Of a stretch of DNA of 64,000 bases, positions 24,093 through 34,666 are shown piece by piece (within the stretch, counting starts at the first letter, position 1; each line of letters starts with the position of its first letter). The stretch is taken from assembly GCA_038363925.1 (NCBI GenBank), contig JAQQWL010000002.1, positions 3,162,001-3,226,000 on the forward strand. The letters run 5' to 3'. Origin of the DNA: Apiospora phragmitis (Eukaryota > Ascomycota > Sordariomycetes > Amphisphaeriales > Apiosporaceae). A model generated the notes under the pieces. The model saw only the letters and a program-made list of their open reading frames with translations, was not told the origin of the DNA and did not search any database. The translations under genes and the position numbers were made by a program.

Positions 24093-24842
24093 AAAAAGTA
24101 CCTTAATATAGTCTTTAAATTAAAACTTACGAAAATAAATGTACTAAAAATATACCGCTAGGCTAAGATTAATATATTAATTTCTTTTATAATTAAAAAC
24201 GTTTAAAAAACGGCTAAAATTTATTCGCGAGATCGCTCGAAGCCGTTATTATTAAAATACGTTATCTTAAAAAATATAAAGGTTGCCCGGGCACGTTTAA
24301 AACTATCGAAGGTAGTTAAGAAAGAATTAATACTCGATTTCTTTACCGAATTAACTTTAATACTTATTAAAACACCTTTTAATAACTAGGAATTACGGAA
24401 CAGTAGTTAAAAGTTAATTATTATAGACTTTATTTTTAAAATACCTTTTTAATAACTCTTTATTAAAAAGGCTAATAAGGCCTTAAATTAAAGCGCTAAT
24501 AAAATCGCGCATCTTAAAGCTTAAGTCGATTATTTTTAAACTAAACTCGATAAAAAGACTACGAAAGTACGTTAAAAGGTAAAAATCGCACCGGGATAAC
24601 GATTTATTTATATAGCTAACATACGCCGGGCTAAGCGGAGGCTAAAGGGTAAGGTCGTATACGAGGACGAAGCTAGCGACGTCGAAGTATTAAGAAGGCC
24701 TCGCAACGCTATAAAAGCTATAAAAGATAATAGCACGGAGGCGAAGGATTGTATTATTATTAAAAATAACGAAAGATAGTATATTTACGTCAATTCTAGC
24801 CGTAGAAATGGCTTAATTACAGGGTAAGGGTAGCTCAGTAAA
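24093..24842 (+). pseudogene. pogo-type transposase remnant, 3' part
   Basis: Right coding half of the split DNA transposon. The + strand shows the pogo C-terminal hallmark in mutated form (an NV.KTA.IY.RDRSKP-like segment at about 24.19-24.25 kb), then a basic stretch (NIRRAKRRLKGKVV near 24.62-24.66 kb) and an acidic end (EDEASDVEV), ending near KDCIIIKN at 24.75-24.77 kb. The intact pogo transposase at 38.9 kb also ends in an acidic segment followed by SDCIIV. RIP density falls toward the terminal repeat. Confidence 0.65.
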
Positions 24843-24868
24843 GTGGCCCGTGAGGGGGTGCTTTAGCT
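24843..24868 (-). repeat. right terminal inverted repeat of RIP-mutated pogo element
   Basis: Partner of 7115-7140; followed by TA at 24869-24870. Ordinary, non-RIP DNA starts right after it. Confidence 0.88.
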
Positions 24869-24870
24869 TA

Positions 24871-27800
24871 TTGCTTCGTGGTTGTTTGGTCATTTTTGGA
24901 GCAAGCCCTATACACTGGCAAATCAATATCGATCTGACTCTAAAACATTCGAACATAATGAACTTTTTTCTCTCTGTATACTTTGTGCATCAGGTGATAT
25001 GGGCTCACTTTATAATGATTTCGACCGAGTCTGGGTGGGCGGGCCGATTGTCCCATCAGTCTGGCCGTGATTGTTGCCACTTGTGCCCACAGGCAGTGAG
25101 ACCGTATCGTGGATAATGCATTTCCCCTCATGCACTTGGCAGTTGACCAAGATATGCAGAAATGCGTAGTGTGGCGAGAAGCTCTCGTGAGAGAGTGGTT
25201 ACCAAAAGGCCTCTTTTGATTAAAACAAGTCAAATAGACCCGGCAGAGCTAATACAGATTAGCACCAACGTGTAATTGCCTGTCATGCTATGAATAGTCT
25301 TTTCTCGCGGGGAAGATCCGGGGAATGTTGGAGCGGATTGTGTACTAAATCTGAAACCGATCCGATTGGGTCGAGTTGTGGGATAATGTCACGCGAGCCT
25401 TGGCTTTGGTTATCATATCTTGGCAATTGTTCTTTGAACGTCCACACATGATGGGGGATGATTGATAGCATAGCGGTGTGAGGGTTGTGAGCGAGGCGGT
25501 CAGTTCCGGGTAAATATTCGATGTGACGGGGCTGCGTGCTCGTCCCATGCTACTGCAAGCGACAACCACTCAAGCGTCCGCTGTGTCTGTCAATGGCTGG
25601 GGGAATATGGTTTGATTGTGCCTTCGGTTTCTGAAGAATGTGGAAAGAGCAATGGATTCGGTTGTCGAGACCGGCTACTCCTTCAACCCCTTTGCGGGCC
25701 TAGACGGAGGAGATGGTGGAGGAGGTGGGAGGGGGGGGGTAAGTCGGCGTGGTCGTGTGGTGCGTGGCGCCTGGCCTGACCACTCGAGTAGGGGAACGAG
25801 CCCAATCCTTGACTACCATGTGGCTTGGACGTTGAAGCCGAGCACTCGGCGGGAGGGCATCGATGGAGAGAACCAGGATAGAAGGTACAACCGATGGGTT
25901 TCTTGAGCCGCCGTTGCCCATCAATTCAATCGGATCGTCCATTTTTCTATTACCATCGATAGATATTTTCGCATTTTCTAGTCGCATCTCCGTTTCTGCC
26001 CAATCAACGGGCTAGTGGAGATTACTTACGTTCGGCCGGTGTGATGTCTCTTTCTCTCGGAGTCCCTTTTGGTTCGTATTACCTAGCCTGACTCGCGCCA
26101 CTGCAAAATTCAGGTACCCCGGAGCCCCCGGGCAATGCACAGACGCAGGCGCAAGCGAAGAACGGGAGTGCTTTTACTTTTCTTCTTCCTTCACTGCCGC
26201 CTCTTTCAGACGGCAGAGCATCATGTCTACGTAGGATGGCACATCATAGCACAGGTCAGGATAGATGTTTGCTCAGTCCATTCCTAAGTCGGCGCCGTCG
26301 TGTGTCTGACAAAAAGCGTCTAGACTCCGTAGAATCCCAAAAATCACCAACGTGCAGCACTGCCAAGTAAGCACCTGCAACGATCATGTGGGATCGTGGG
26401 ATGTGGCTCGTGGGGTTGTCCAGAGTTCCATTGCCGCGCTATTAGCAATAACGGACAGGCGGGACTCGGGAGGCTGAGAGGCAGACAACCCTTCGGAAGA
26501 AACAGGGTGAATACGATGCACCACGAGAAACAGTAGCCAGGTTGGCGCACACCTCATGTACTATGTATGCGCATACCGGGCGTCTATTCAGATCGATGAT
26601 TCCAGGACCAACCCGTAGGTACAGTTTGTGTTAAGTTGGAGATTTCGATAACAGTCCCAGTCGACCTCTGCCATAGTTTCACGCTTCTTTCTCGCATCGA
26701 CTCGCTCAATGCGTCTCGTGTCAGAACTCACTCGTGACTCAGTTGGGGCCAGCGTCCCGGGAGGTAGGGAAATGAAATGTACCGGATGATGTCAGAACTT
26801 GGATGCAGGTGAGTTGGATCAATTCAATGCTGCGATCTCGCTTTCATCTAGGTAGGTACTCTTGAGAGTCGGAGACAAATGTGGCAGGCGTCTGGGGTAA
26901 GACATGCCTGTCCAAGACAACAGGACATCCATCTTGAACTGGCTCGGCCTCCACCAATCAAGCTTATCTTCTGGGCCTATTACTGAGGAAGAATGTTACG
27001 GCCAATCCAAAGAGCCACTACGGGTTGACACACGGTCGGTATCTTAGGTAACGAGATATGTTAGATACACCCGGTGGAGGTTTTCGCGCCAACTAACGCA
27101 TGTAGCGACGAACTACCTCTGTAGCTAAACTAGGAGCCTATTATTGGCCGCAGCGAGTGTGAAGTGCGTGTGCATGCAGCATACTTTCCACGGGCTATTG
27201 GCTGCTTGGGTACTTGCTCTAATGTGTGCACCAGTCAAAAGGTCGGATCGTTTTCTGTTGAGACAAGCCAACGAATTGTCATTCCCAGACAAGCTTCAGA
27301 TGAAAAAGCAGAAAAACAGTTCACGGCGTTGCGAGGGGTGGTTTGCTTTGCTCTCGCATAAGAGCTAGCTACTCAACTCGTCATGCTTCAAATTTCGTTG
27401 CGATGAGATGAGAGCGCCGGAGGCTCTGTACTGTAATAAAGAAATAGTTGGAAGCTGGGTGCCGTAGCCCGCACCCCGGCAGCAGTACATAAAAAGTAAA
27501 GCAACATCTTCCATTTTTGCATCTTGCAGGGGCCCCAGTAATTAACAAGCCAGCCCAATGCTACGACGCCCCTGGCTTGATTTAGACAAAGCCCATTGGA
27601 TCCATGGCAGCCGCGGCTGGGTCCCAGCATCGTGAACAACCCCACTACCCGAAGCAAGACCGCCAGCTACAGCAGGTAAGTAGCGGTGCGTACGTTTCGA
27701 TTCCCAGCCAAGCACTCGCGTCACGGGGCTAGTACGGGGGAGAGGGAGTTGCTGATTCTGGGCCATGACAGAAGCTCTGGACTTTCCTGGTTCCTTAATA

Positions 27801-27978
27801 CTTCTCTTGTCTTCACGATATTCCCATAGACGCTGCGTTTAGACCGGAAAAGTTGCTTGCTTTGCTTGCTCATGTTGTGAACCATTGCTGGTTGTTGCTT
27901 CATGTTTTCACCCTTATCGCCGATTTCAGTCCTCGTTATCTTCCCGCTTTCGCTTCTCCGTAGCACCAGAACTACACC
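24871..27978. other. intergenic region, no recognisable gene
   Basis: Base composition returns to normal. Several open frames of 60-97 codons occur on both strands (for example 25616-25906 + and 27388-27657 -), but none has a recognisable domain or a convincing intron pattern, and they overlap each other. The last few hundred bases must hold the promoter and 5' untranslated part of the gene starting at 27,979. Confidence 0.55.
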
Positions 27979-30264
27979 ATGGCTGCCGGCGATGACGAAA
28001 CCATGCCCGATGCTCCTGCACCCAAACCCCGCCGTCGCTTCGCACCCCAACTGGTCGAGGAGTCGGTAAAGTCGTCGACTCCGAACAGGGACAAGACGCC
28101 AGATCAAAATCACTCTTTGTCCCAGGAGCCGGAAGCAGAGAAAGAAGCGACCAGAACCACCAAAGATGCTTCCGTTCAGGTGGACGACATCCCCATGGCC
28201 GACGCCCCGCCCACACAAGCCCGGCGGCGCTTCGCTCCCGTGCCTATCGAGACGACGTTTGATTCCTATCGCGTGAACAAGAATCCGCATGGTCCTACGG
28301 CAGAATTGACCCCAGACCCGTCGCCCACATCATCCTATGCGCCGCACGTGGAATTCGTGGAAACGATAGAGCCGAACCCGGAAGAAAACAAACCCAAGAG
28401 GAGGTTTGCCCCTCAATTGATTGAGACATCGAGAAGGGCGAGGCGTGCTGGCCAGCAAGGTCCCGCCACCAAACACACCGACAAGACCGACATAACGCCC
28501 GGCACAAACCACATCTACGCCCCGAAACCGAAGAAAAACAGGCCCCCTCCCAGCGCCCGGAATGATGACACAACTCTGACAGAAGACGAGGAGGAGGGGG
28601 GAGGCCCCTCCCGTTACCTGACGCCTAGAAGGCAAGGCTCAATGAAGCCGCATCCTAACACGAGGCGGAGCACTCCCAAGACCTCTTTCCATATGGAGTT
28701 GGACACCATTGCGTCATCGGAGTCGGACGACTCATCTGAAGGGAACAACGATGATACTCGCGACGTTGATGATCTAACCCTCGGCGCACCCGCCCGGGAA
28801 GTGAAGGTTGATCAGTGGGAGGAGAGGAGCACCAACGAGAAGAATCGTAGGGAGTCACTGGATGAGGACGTCTCGGGTTACTTGCTTGCCGTGGCTGCGA
28901 GTGAAGCGCACAGGCAGCGCGAACTCGAATCCGCCTTATCCGCCTTCCCGAATGGTGTCCCAGCACTAGGTGTAGAGCACTTCTACGTGAGAGACAATTC
29001 GGAGGAATTTCACTATTCTGATTCGGAAGAGGAGCCATTGAGACATGGCACATCCAAGCTGATCCGACGGAAATCGACTGACCTGCCCTGGGCCGTCAAG
29101 GAGATGAGACAGTATGCCGAAAAGCATCCTCATTTCCGATTCGGGAGCGACATGAGCGTAGATACACTTTCGGACGATATGGATCTTCCGCCTGAAGACC
29201 CTCTGTGGACGACCGGTGGCCCAACACCAGAATCGCTCGACCAGCACCCCCCAGAGTCAGACAGCCCATCGACCTCTCATGTCGTCGGTAAACCACTACC
29301 TCCTACTACAGGGCCTGCTACTAAACAGCCCGAGGTACCCGGCTTCCGCAAGGGGCCTTTCGGCAACCCTTTCGCTACTTTTGGCAACGACGATAACGAG
29401 AAGGATGACGGCCATTTCCGGGAAATGCGCAATGCTGCCGCACCGCCTATGCTAGGGTCTGATCTCAAATTCCGCATGTGCCCAAGTCCCAAGGCTACGC
29501 GGATGGAGCCCGACCACCCTTGGCCGACGCAAGGGGCATGCCGTCCCGAGGAAAAGATCCGAGATACCTCTGGGGAGACCGGCCTTTGGCGTGGCTACTG
29601 CGTGGCCCAAGCCAACGAGGTAACCAGCGCCCTTCAACAAGGTCCAGATCTTCTCGCTACCCCTAGCGAGCCGGCGACGTTACATGATCCGTTCGCGGCC
29701 GCCTTCACTGAATCGCTGTCACTGGGCGGTAGCAACAGCTCGCACGCACCTGCCTCGCCCACTAAGAGGACGTCGAAGCACGGTGGCTTGCACATGGTCG
29801 CGGGGCTCGACGAGCGTATCCAAAAGGAGATGGCCCGCAAGGAGCGGGAAGACCGGATAGCGGCCGAGTTCGACGACGCGTTCATCACGCAGGTGTACAA
29901 CTACCTCAGCCTGGGGTATCCCGCGACCGCGCGGGCGTACGACGAGGAGCTGTGCAAGATCACCGGCGTCGCGGTCAGCGAGCTGCGGCGCAATGACGGC
30001 AAGAAGATCGAGAAGGGCTTCATGCTCGAGATGCAGCTCAACGTCAAGAGCGGCTTCGGCTCCCAGTCCAGCGCCGACACCAGCGGGGACGAGGAGATGG
30101 TCACGCCCGAGGAGGACGAGAAGAGGTGCGCAGATATGCCGCCCCGCTGGACCTCACTCCGGCTGTATATACGGGAGTGGGCGCGGCAACACCCGGATCT
30201 GGAGAACAACGGTGCCTCCCTCGCCTGGGGAGTGCGAGCCCGTCGGGGAAGTTGGGCCGTATAG
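27979..30264 (+). CDS. conserved Pezizomycotina protein with repeated RRFAP motifs (761 aa)
   Basis: Single-exon ORF of 761 residues. I know the type as a conserved protein of filamentous ascomycetes but no function. The N-terminal half is charged, low in hydrophobics and probably disordered. It carries three copies of a short motif, RRRFAPQLVE at about 18-28, RRRFAPVPIE at 82-91 and RRFAPQLIE at 141-149, each followed by a basic or polar linker. The C-terminal part (about 600-761) looks folded: a helical stretch with FITQVYNYLSLGYPATAR, then a Trp/Arg-rich end PPRWTSLRLYIREWARQHP. Acidic patches (EDEEEGG, SDSEEE) are common. No signal peptide or membrane segment. The ATG sits in a good context (ACACC before it). 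The repeated motif suggests repeated binding of one partner; that is inference. Confidence 0.85.
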   Translation: MAAGDDETMPDAPAPKPRRRFAPQLVEESVKSSTPNRDKTPDQNHSLSQEPEAEKEATRTTKDASVQVDDIPMADAPPTQARRRFAPVPIETTFDSYRVNKNPHGPTAELTPDPSPTSSYAPHVEFVETIEPNPEENKPKRRFAPQLIETSRRARRAGQQGPATKHTDKTDITPGTNHIYAPKPKKNRPPPSARNDDTTLTEDEEEGGGPSRYLTPRRQGSMKPHPNTRRSTPKTSFHMELDTIASSESDDSSEGNNDDTRDVDDLTLGAPAREVKVDQWEERSTNEKNRRESLDEDVSGYLLAVAASEAHRQRELESALSAFPNGVPALGVEHFYVRDNSEEFHYSDSEEEPLRHGTSKLIRRKSTDLPWAVKEMRQYAEKHPHFRFGSDMSVDTLSDDMDLPPEDPLWTTGGPTPESLDQHPPESDSPSTSHVVGKPLPPTTGPATKQPEVPGFRKGPFGNPFATFGNDDNEKDDGHFREMRNAAAPPMLGSDLKFRMCPSPKATRMEPDHPWPTQGACRPEEKIRDTSGETGLWRGYCVAQANEVTSALQQGPDLLATPSEPATLHDPFAAAFTESLSLGGSNSSHAPASPTKRTSKHGGLHMVAGLDERIQKEMARKEREDRIAAEFDDAFITQVYNYLSLGYPATARAYDEELCKITGVAVSELRRNDGKKIEKGFMLEMQLNVKSGFGSQSSADTSGDEEMVTPEEDEKRCADMPPRWTSLRLYIREWARQHPDLENNGASLAWGVRARRGSWAV

Positions 30265-31002
30265 ATCGGACTTGAGAATTAGAGGTGGTGCATCATCCCT
30301 CATAGAAGGTGGCATAACCTGAACCTTGCGGATAAGAGCGGAAGGGGGGCCCTGGCTTACAGACTATAAAGAAGGAGGCGGCGACTGGCGGTCACATCAT
30401 ATACAGTTAGCGACTTTTATTGTTTTCCTTATTGGCTTACGGCATCTGGCGGTGGTAGAGAAGGCAAATCATCAGGTTCCGTCGACTGTGATGGCGGACC
30501 TCGTTTGTGTTTTCGGAAAAAAGCAAGTCTTTGCACGGCGTTACTAGTGTTCTACTTTGGTGGTATATCGTCGTTGTCAGCTGCTAGGCGTGGGTTGAGT
30601 TGAGCAGATTGTGTGTTTGTAAGGCACAACGGATAAGGGGCTAATTAACCCCCCTATTGATCTGAATGGGCGTTCTGGGTTCTGTCCGGCATCCTCGAGT
30701 CGGGTCGGGTTCGATGGGACTGACTTCTATTGGCTTTTATCTATATATGTAACACAAGGGCTGTTACATGGCAGCATCACATCGTATGCTGCTTTACGCA
30801 AACCTAGTTTAATATTGAATTTGAGCGAACCAATCAAATGATTGCTTCTCGGTTCAGAATGTATTATTCTTACTATCAATGATGGTCGCTTGGTTCCCTA
30901 ACTTCCTTATGTGGTCCTTCTGATATATAGGGGGGGAGTATATCTGCGGCAATCGAATTCTACATACCTACTTGCTCGACTCGGCCCAGTCAGTAACCGT
31001 CT
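30265..31002. other. intergenic region between convergent genes
   Basis: Contains the 3' ends of the + strand gene at 28-30 kb and the - strand oxygenase gene. A few short frames are present but none is convincing. Confidence 0.6.
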
Positions 31003-31979
31003 TCATTTGTAGTACTTACGGGGCCATATGTTCATGGCCGTCTTCAGCCCGTCATCGACTGGGAGGCCCGCATGCAGCGTGCGCCGGTCCCCCGTTCCGT
31101 TCGTGTGCAGATTGACCCAGAACAGGGCATTCCCCGCCACCGGCCGGAACGCGACGCCTCCGTCTTCGTGGGCCCTCCATATCGGTGCTAACCTGTCGTC
31201 CGTGTTCACACCGTAGCTATCGCCACCATGTGCCAAGACGGTGGTGGGAGGTTCGACGCGCGGAAACCACGTCTCCCCGCCCTCGCACCCGTCCTCGAGG
31301 ACCGCGAAGAAGCTCGCGACGCGGTTCCAGCTGCGCCCGCGCCACGCGTCGGCCTCGCCCCGCGCGGGCGGCTGCGCCGTCTCGTACCAGTCGTGGTGGA
31401 CGTTGAAGCGCTGGCCCTCGGCGTAGCGCACGAGCTGGGGCGGGCCGATGTCGTCGCGGCGGGGGTCGAACAGGGCCGGGCCCAGGAAAGCCTGGGCCCG
31501 CGCCAGGATGCAGCGCACCGCGGGGTCGTCGCGCGGCAGGCCCGCCGTGTGCGACGTGCGGTCGGGCGTGCCCATGCGGCGGCCGTGCTTGTAGACGTGG
31601 CTGGGCGCGAAGGCGGCGCGCGCGCCGGAGGACAGGAGGGCGGCGGTTTCGGATGGGGAGAGGAAGGTGGTGAGGTAGAGGAGGGGCGGGTCGAGGGAGA
31701 TGATGGTTGTGGTGTAGGCGTGATGGGGATCGCAGACGAAAGAGGAGGAGCCGCCCCTTGTCCGCCGCCGACGTCGTTACCACTACCGGGTTGAAAATGT
31801 TGGGAAGAACCGCCAAACAGGCTCGCGACTAATGCCTTGGGATGATACCATGACCGAAGTATCGGCTCGGTGGTGGTATAAGGCGCAATATAACCGAAGG
31901 TCCATGGCGCCGAGAGGGCCAAGACTGCCAATACGGCTGCCCAGACGGAGAACCGTGAACGATAGATAGATTCGGCCAT
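31003..31979 (-). CDS. prolyl 4-hydroxylase-like 2-oxoglutarate/Fe(II) oxygenase (294 aa, one intron)
   Basis: Fungal P4H-type dioxygenase: uses Fe(II), 2-oxoglutarate and O2 to hydroxylate proline (or a related residue) in a protein; the substrate is unknown. Two exons, 31979-31849 and 31756-31003, with a 92-nt intron (GTATCA..AAG) that brings the frames together exactly (phase 2). Residues about 10-30 are hydrophobic (VWAAVLAVLALSA), a signal anchor or signal peptide, so the enzyme probably faces the ER lumen. The catalytic facial triad is visible: HHD at 164-166 (metal ligands H and D), the distal His at 272 in HAGLP, and Lys 282 in GLKTAMNIW for 2-oxoglutarate. Length is usual for the fungal family. 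The exact intron is my inference; the oxygenase domain is clear. Confidence 0.9.
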
Positions 31980-32440
31980 GGTATTGTCTTAAATCACGGA
32001 TCCGAAGTTTGATCACGGAAAACTTGTTCGAGCATATCTGACCTGACGTCCGAGTAGCTTTGGCTTGCATCCGACAGAATTCGATGATAAAGAATGGCAG
32101 AGCCAACGCGGAAGCAATTGAAAGACCAGAGTATCCATGTCGGAGGAGTCGATTTGCTTGCACTTGCTTGGGATCTGTCGACACTGGCTTCCATCATTGC
32201 GTGGTAGCATTCAGTCCCCCCCATGGAATCGGAGGAAATGTACCGGCTGCCATTGTCGGTAAGTGAGGTTGCCAGATCTGGAAATGCCGAATGGCAAACC
32301 AAAGTTGCATTGATTTGTTTGCTCGTGTTACATCCGAGCTGGCCAGACACGTACGGCCATGTCACTAGGCCACACTGGTAAATGCCGGAGGTCCTAAAGA
32401 TAGGGGGAATGCAGAATTTCGGCTTGAATTTCTCTGGTAT
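31980..32440. other. promoter region of the oxygenase gene
   Basis: 460 bp between the start of the P4H-like gene and the end of the ARMH3-like gene, both on the minus strand. No gene seen. Confidence 0.55.
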
Positions 32441-34666
32441 TTAAGACTCCATCATTATCTTGACATCACCCACCGTCGCTCTCGCCATCTTCTTCAGCAG
32501 CGTCCTCTCATCTGCTTCTCTGTACCTTTCCCACCCCGTCCAAGCCTTCCTTGGCTTGTATGCTCAAAGTCTCGTAGCCCTGCTTAATGACTTCGGTAAC
32601 TTGAATGCTGGTGAGGTTTTTCTTGGAACCCCCTGCGTCTAACAATGACTTATAGTGTGTGGTAACACTGATCAGAGTATCGATGGAGTTCGAAGCCCGA
32701 TTCGCAAGGTTGTACGTATCGCGGAACTTGGTCAAGAGATCCCCACTCTCTACCGTCTTGTAGAAAAGATCGTCGTAAGCAGCTGGCGTGGGTAGGAAAG
32801 CCTCGCCTGCTGACAAGGATAGTGCCAGTAGGTTCACGACTAGATCCAGCAGTGTCTCGATATGAGGAAGGTCCTTCAAATCCGGGGCGTAAGTCGTCAG
32901 AAAACGTATAAGTGCTATAGAGAGCGGAAGAGCTCCGACCAATGATACTGTAAGCGCGTCCGTGAACGCGAGAGGTAAGAGATGATGCGAAGCATGATGC
33001 CTGTGCAAAGGTTATACAGACTGACATCCAGTCGGCGACGCAGATTGTGGTTGATACCATCAATCATGGTATCTAATACATTGGTTGCAAGAATGCGGTC
33101 TCCCTTGATCATTGGCAGATACGGTTGCCTTTGCCGACACAGACGAACTGCCACCTTACTTTCCTCACTACAGAGTCGCTTGCACAATACCTGATCTTCG
33201 ATAATCAACCGCAAAACCATGAGACTTAGATGCGCATAGTTTGTGGCCCTGTTCGAGAGGAACGCGTGCTGAAGAAGATAGGATGTGAGCGATAGGAAGC
33301 TCGAGAAAGGCTGTTCGTCACCCTTTTCAGCCGGCAACGTGACTAGGTTGAAGCAGAATAGCTTGTTGGCATGACTGAAGTCATATGTGCCCAGGAGTAA
33401 TGCTGCGTCTTCACCAGGACTTGAAGAGAGAAGGATTAGTCGTGGTTTGGCTCTCCGTGGGGAGCAAAGGATACTTACAGCTTGGCGAACATTTGTTTGG
33501 CAACCTCAGGATCGTAAGTAGGCTTCTTCGGGCCGGCTTTGGCACCTGGTGCGATAGAGCTCAAGCCAAACATTGTGAGAGCAGTCATAATCGACCAACC
33601 TTCCGGGAGGTCCTCGAGAATCTCGACATACTGCCCCCGCAACTTCTTAGATGTTTGGCCGACGCACCTGATAACCTTCTGAATAGCTGCCTCATTGACG
33701 AAGTCGTTGAGCCGCAGCTGGTAAGGGTTCTGGAACTCAAACTTGTTGTAGTTGGCCAGGAGACCCAATAGCATGAAAGGCTCCAGGACACGGCTGGGCG
33801 AGTCCGAGTCCTGAATAAACTTCATCATGGCAGGGAACAGGTCCCTGTGGATAAAGTATGTCAAAAGGCTTGTCTGATATGCCCCTGACGTGATGGCCAA
33901 TACAACCTCGACGGCCCCTTGGCGCACGTCGACTAAAATGCAGTACGTTCTTATCAGCATTTAGGACTGAGATAGCCTGCTCACGGACGAACTTACGCGC
34001 ATTTCCGGTGCGTATGATACTATCCAGCGCTCCAACAAATTCCATGAACGCGGTATCAACATGATCCAAGCCCGCCAAGATGGCGATAATATCCGAGGAT
34101 GGATTCGTATACTTCTTGGGCAGGACGGCCAAAAAGAAGGTCGTCAATGTCTTGCGCAAACAGTCAGTACATTCGTTCGCATTTTTCTCGAGCGCAAAGC
34201 CATCATAGACGCACCTCGAGCGCATGTGCAGTGGCGGACCCGCCCTTCTTGAGGCACGCGACCGATCGGGAAAACAGTCGCCTCGTCTGTCCTTGTAGGC
34301 TTATCAGGTCGTCGGGGCTCAACTCTCCCAGTATGCGTTGCAAGGAGGCTCGGTCTGGTTTTAGGAGGAAGAACTCGCGCCAGAAGCCCTCGGTCTTTTC
34401 GCCGTCGCCATCAATCTCGTCATCTTCCTGGGGATTCGGCGGATCGTCAGCGATTCGGACGCTTCTCGTTTAAAACACGGCATGCGCCATGGGCGTGGAA
34501 ACGTACCTTGTCAATTCAGAAGTCAGCTTTCGTAGATCTTTGGATTTGGATTCATGAATAGGGGCGTCTAGAACATCCTAACCTTGAAAAGAGCTTCGTA
34601 TAGCTGTACAATCTTGGGTTGGAACACATCAGGTCGGGCCTGCTGTGTCAGGGGAGATGCCTCCAT
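32441..34666 (-). CDS. ARMH3/DUF1741 armadillo-like protein, two frame breaks
   Basis: Homologue of human ARMH3 (C10orf76), an armadillo-like helical protein of the Golgi that supports GBF1/PI4KB function. Five exons on the minus strand: 34666-34583, 34427-34215, 34150-33997, 33932-33479 and 33419-32441; the four introns (155, 64, 64 and 59 nt) have consistent phases. Family hallmarks in order: EGFWREFFLLKPD, then KKYTNPSSDIIAILAGLDHVD, LFPAMMKFIQDSD, LLGLLANYNKFEFQNPYQLR, LSRSRTRLQYHWSEL, IRFLTTYAPDLKDLPHIE, LSAGEAFLP and EVIKQGYETLSIQAKEGLD. Two single-base frame changes interrupt the last exon: one base missing near 32918, right after SELFRSL, and one base too many in the C4 run 32534-32537; the reading then continues WERYREADERTLLKKMAR to the stop at 32441. 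With both, the frame closes exactly. Either assembly errors or a young pseudogene. It is divergent from ISA1. Confidence 0.88.

Larger units (their letters stand above)
7113..24870. mobile_element. RIP-mutated pogo/Fot1-type DNA transposon, interrupted by nested retrotransposons
   Basis: The whole AT-rich block is bounded by terminal inverted repeats at 7115-7140 and 24843-24868 (26 bp, one mismatch; outer bases AGCTAAAGCACCCC), each flanked by the dinucleotide TA (7113-7114 and 24869-24870), the target duplication of Tc1/mariner-pogo elements. Removing the inserted retroelement (8256-24092 plus one 5-bp duplication) leaves about 1.9 kb, the normal size of a pogo element and close to the intact one at 38.9 kb. 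Coding remnants on the + strand fit: left of the insertion a DDE-1-like stretch (FLNKI, then a VFG-LLKKK motif near 8205-8250) and right of it the pogo C-terminal hallmark IYxRDRSKP near 24.22-24.25 kb. Many stops come from C-to-T/G-to-A changes. The element cannot make transposase. Confidence 0.85.

Noticed and set aside
24826..24848. GGGTAGCTCAGTA looks like the D-arm of a tRNA gene
   Set aside because: No anticodon arm, T-arm or acceptor pairing follows at the right distance; the sequence runs into the pogo terminal repeat.
7115..24868. AT-rich block as a centromere or mitochondrial insertion
   Set aside because: The block is fully explained by transposons with LTRs, TIRs and target duplications plus RIP transitions; no mitochondrial genes or simple satellite arrays were seen.
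31206..31816. Long open frames overlapping the oxygenase gene (up to 199 codons on - and 188 on +)
   Set aside because: They are alternative frames of GC-rich coding DNA; only the 31003-31756 frame has the HHD, HAG and K motifs.
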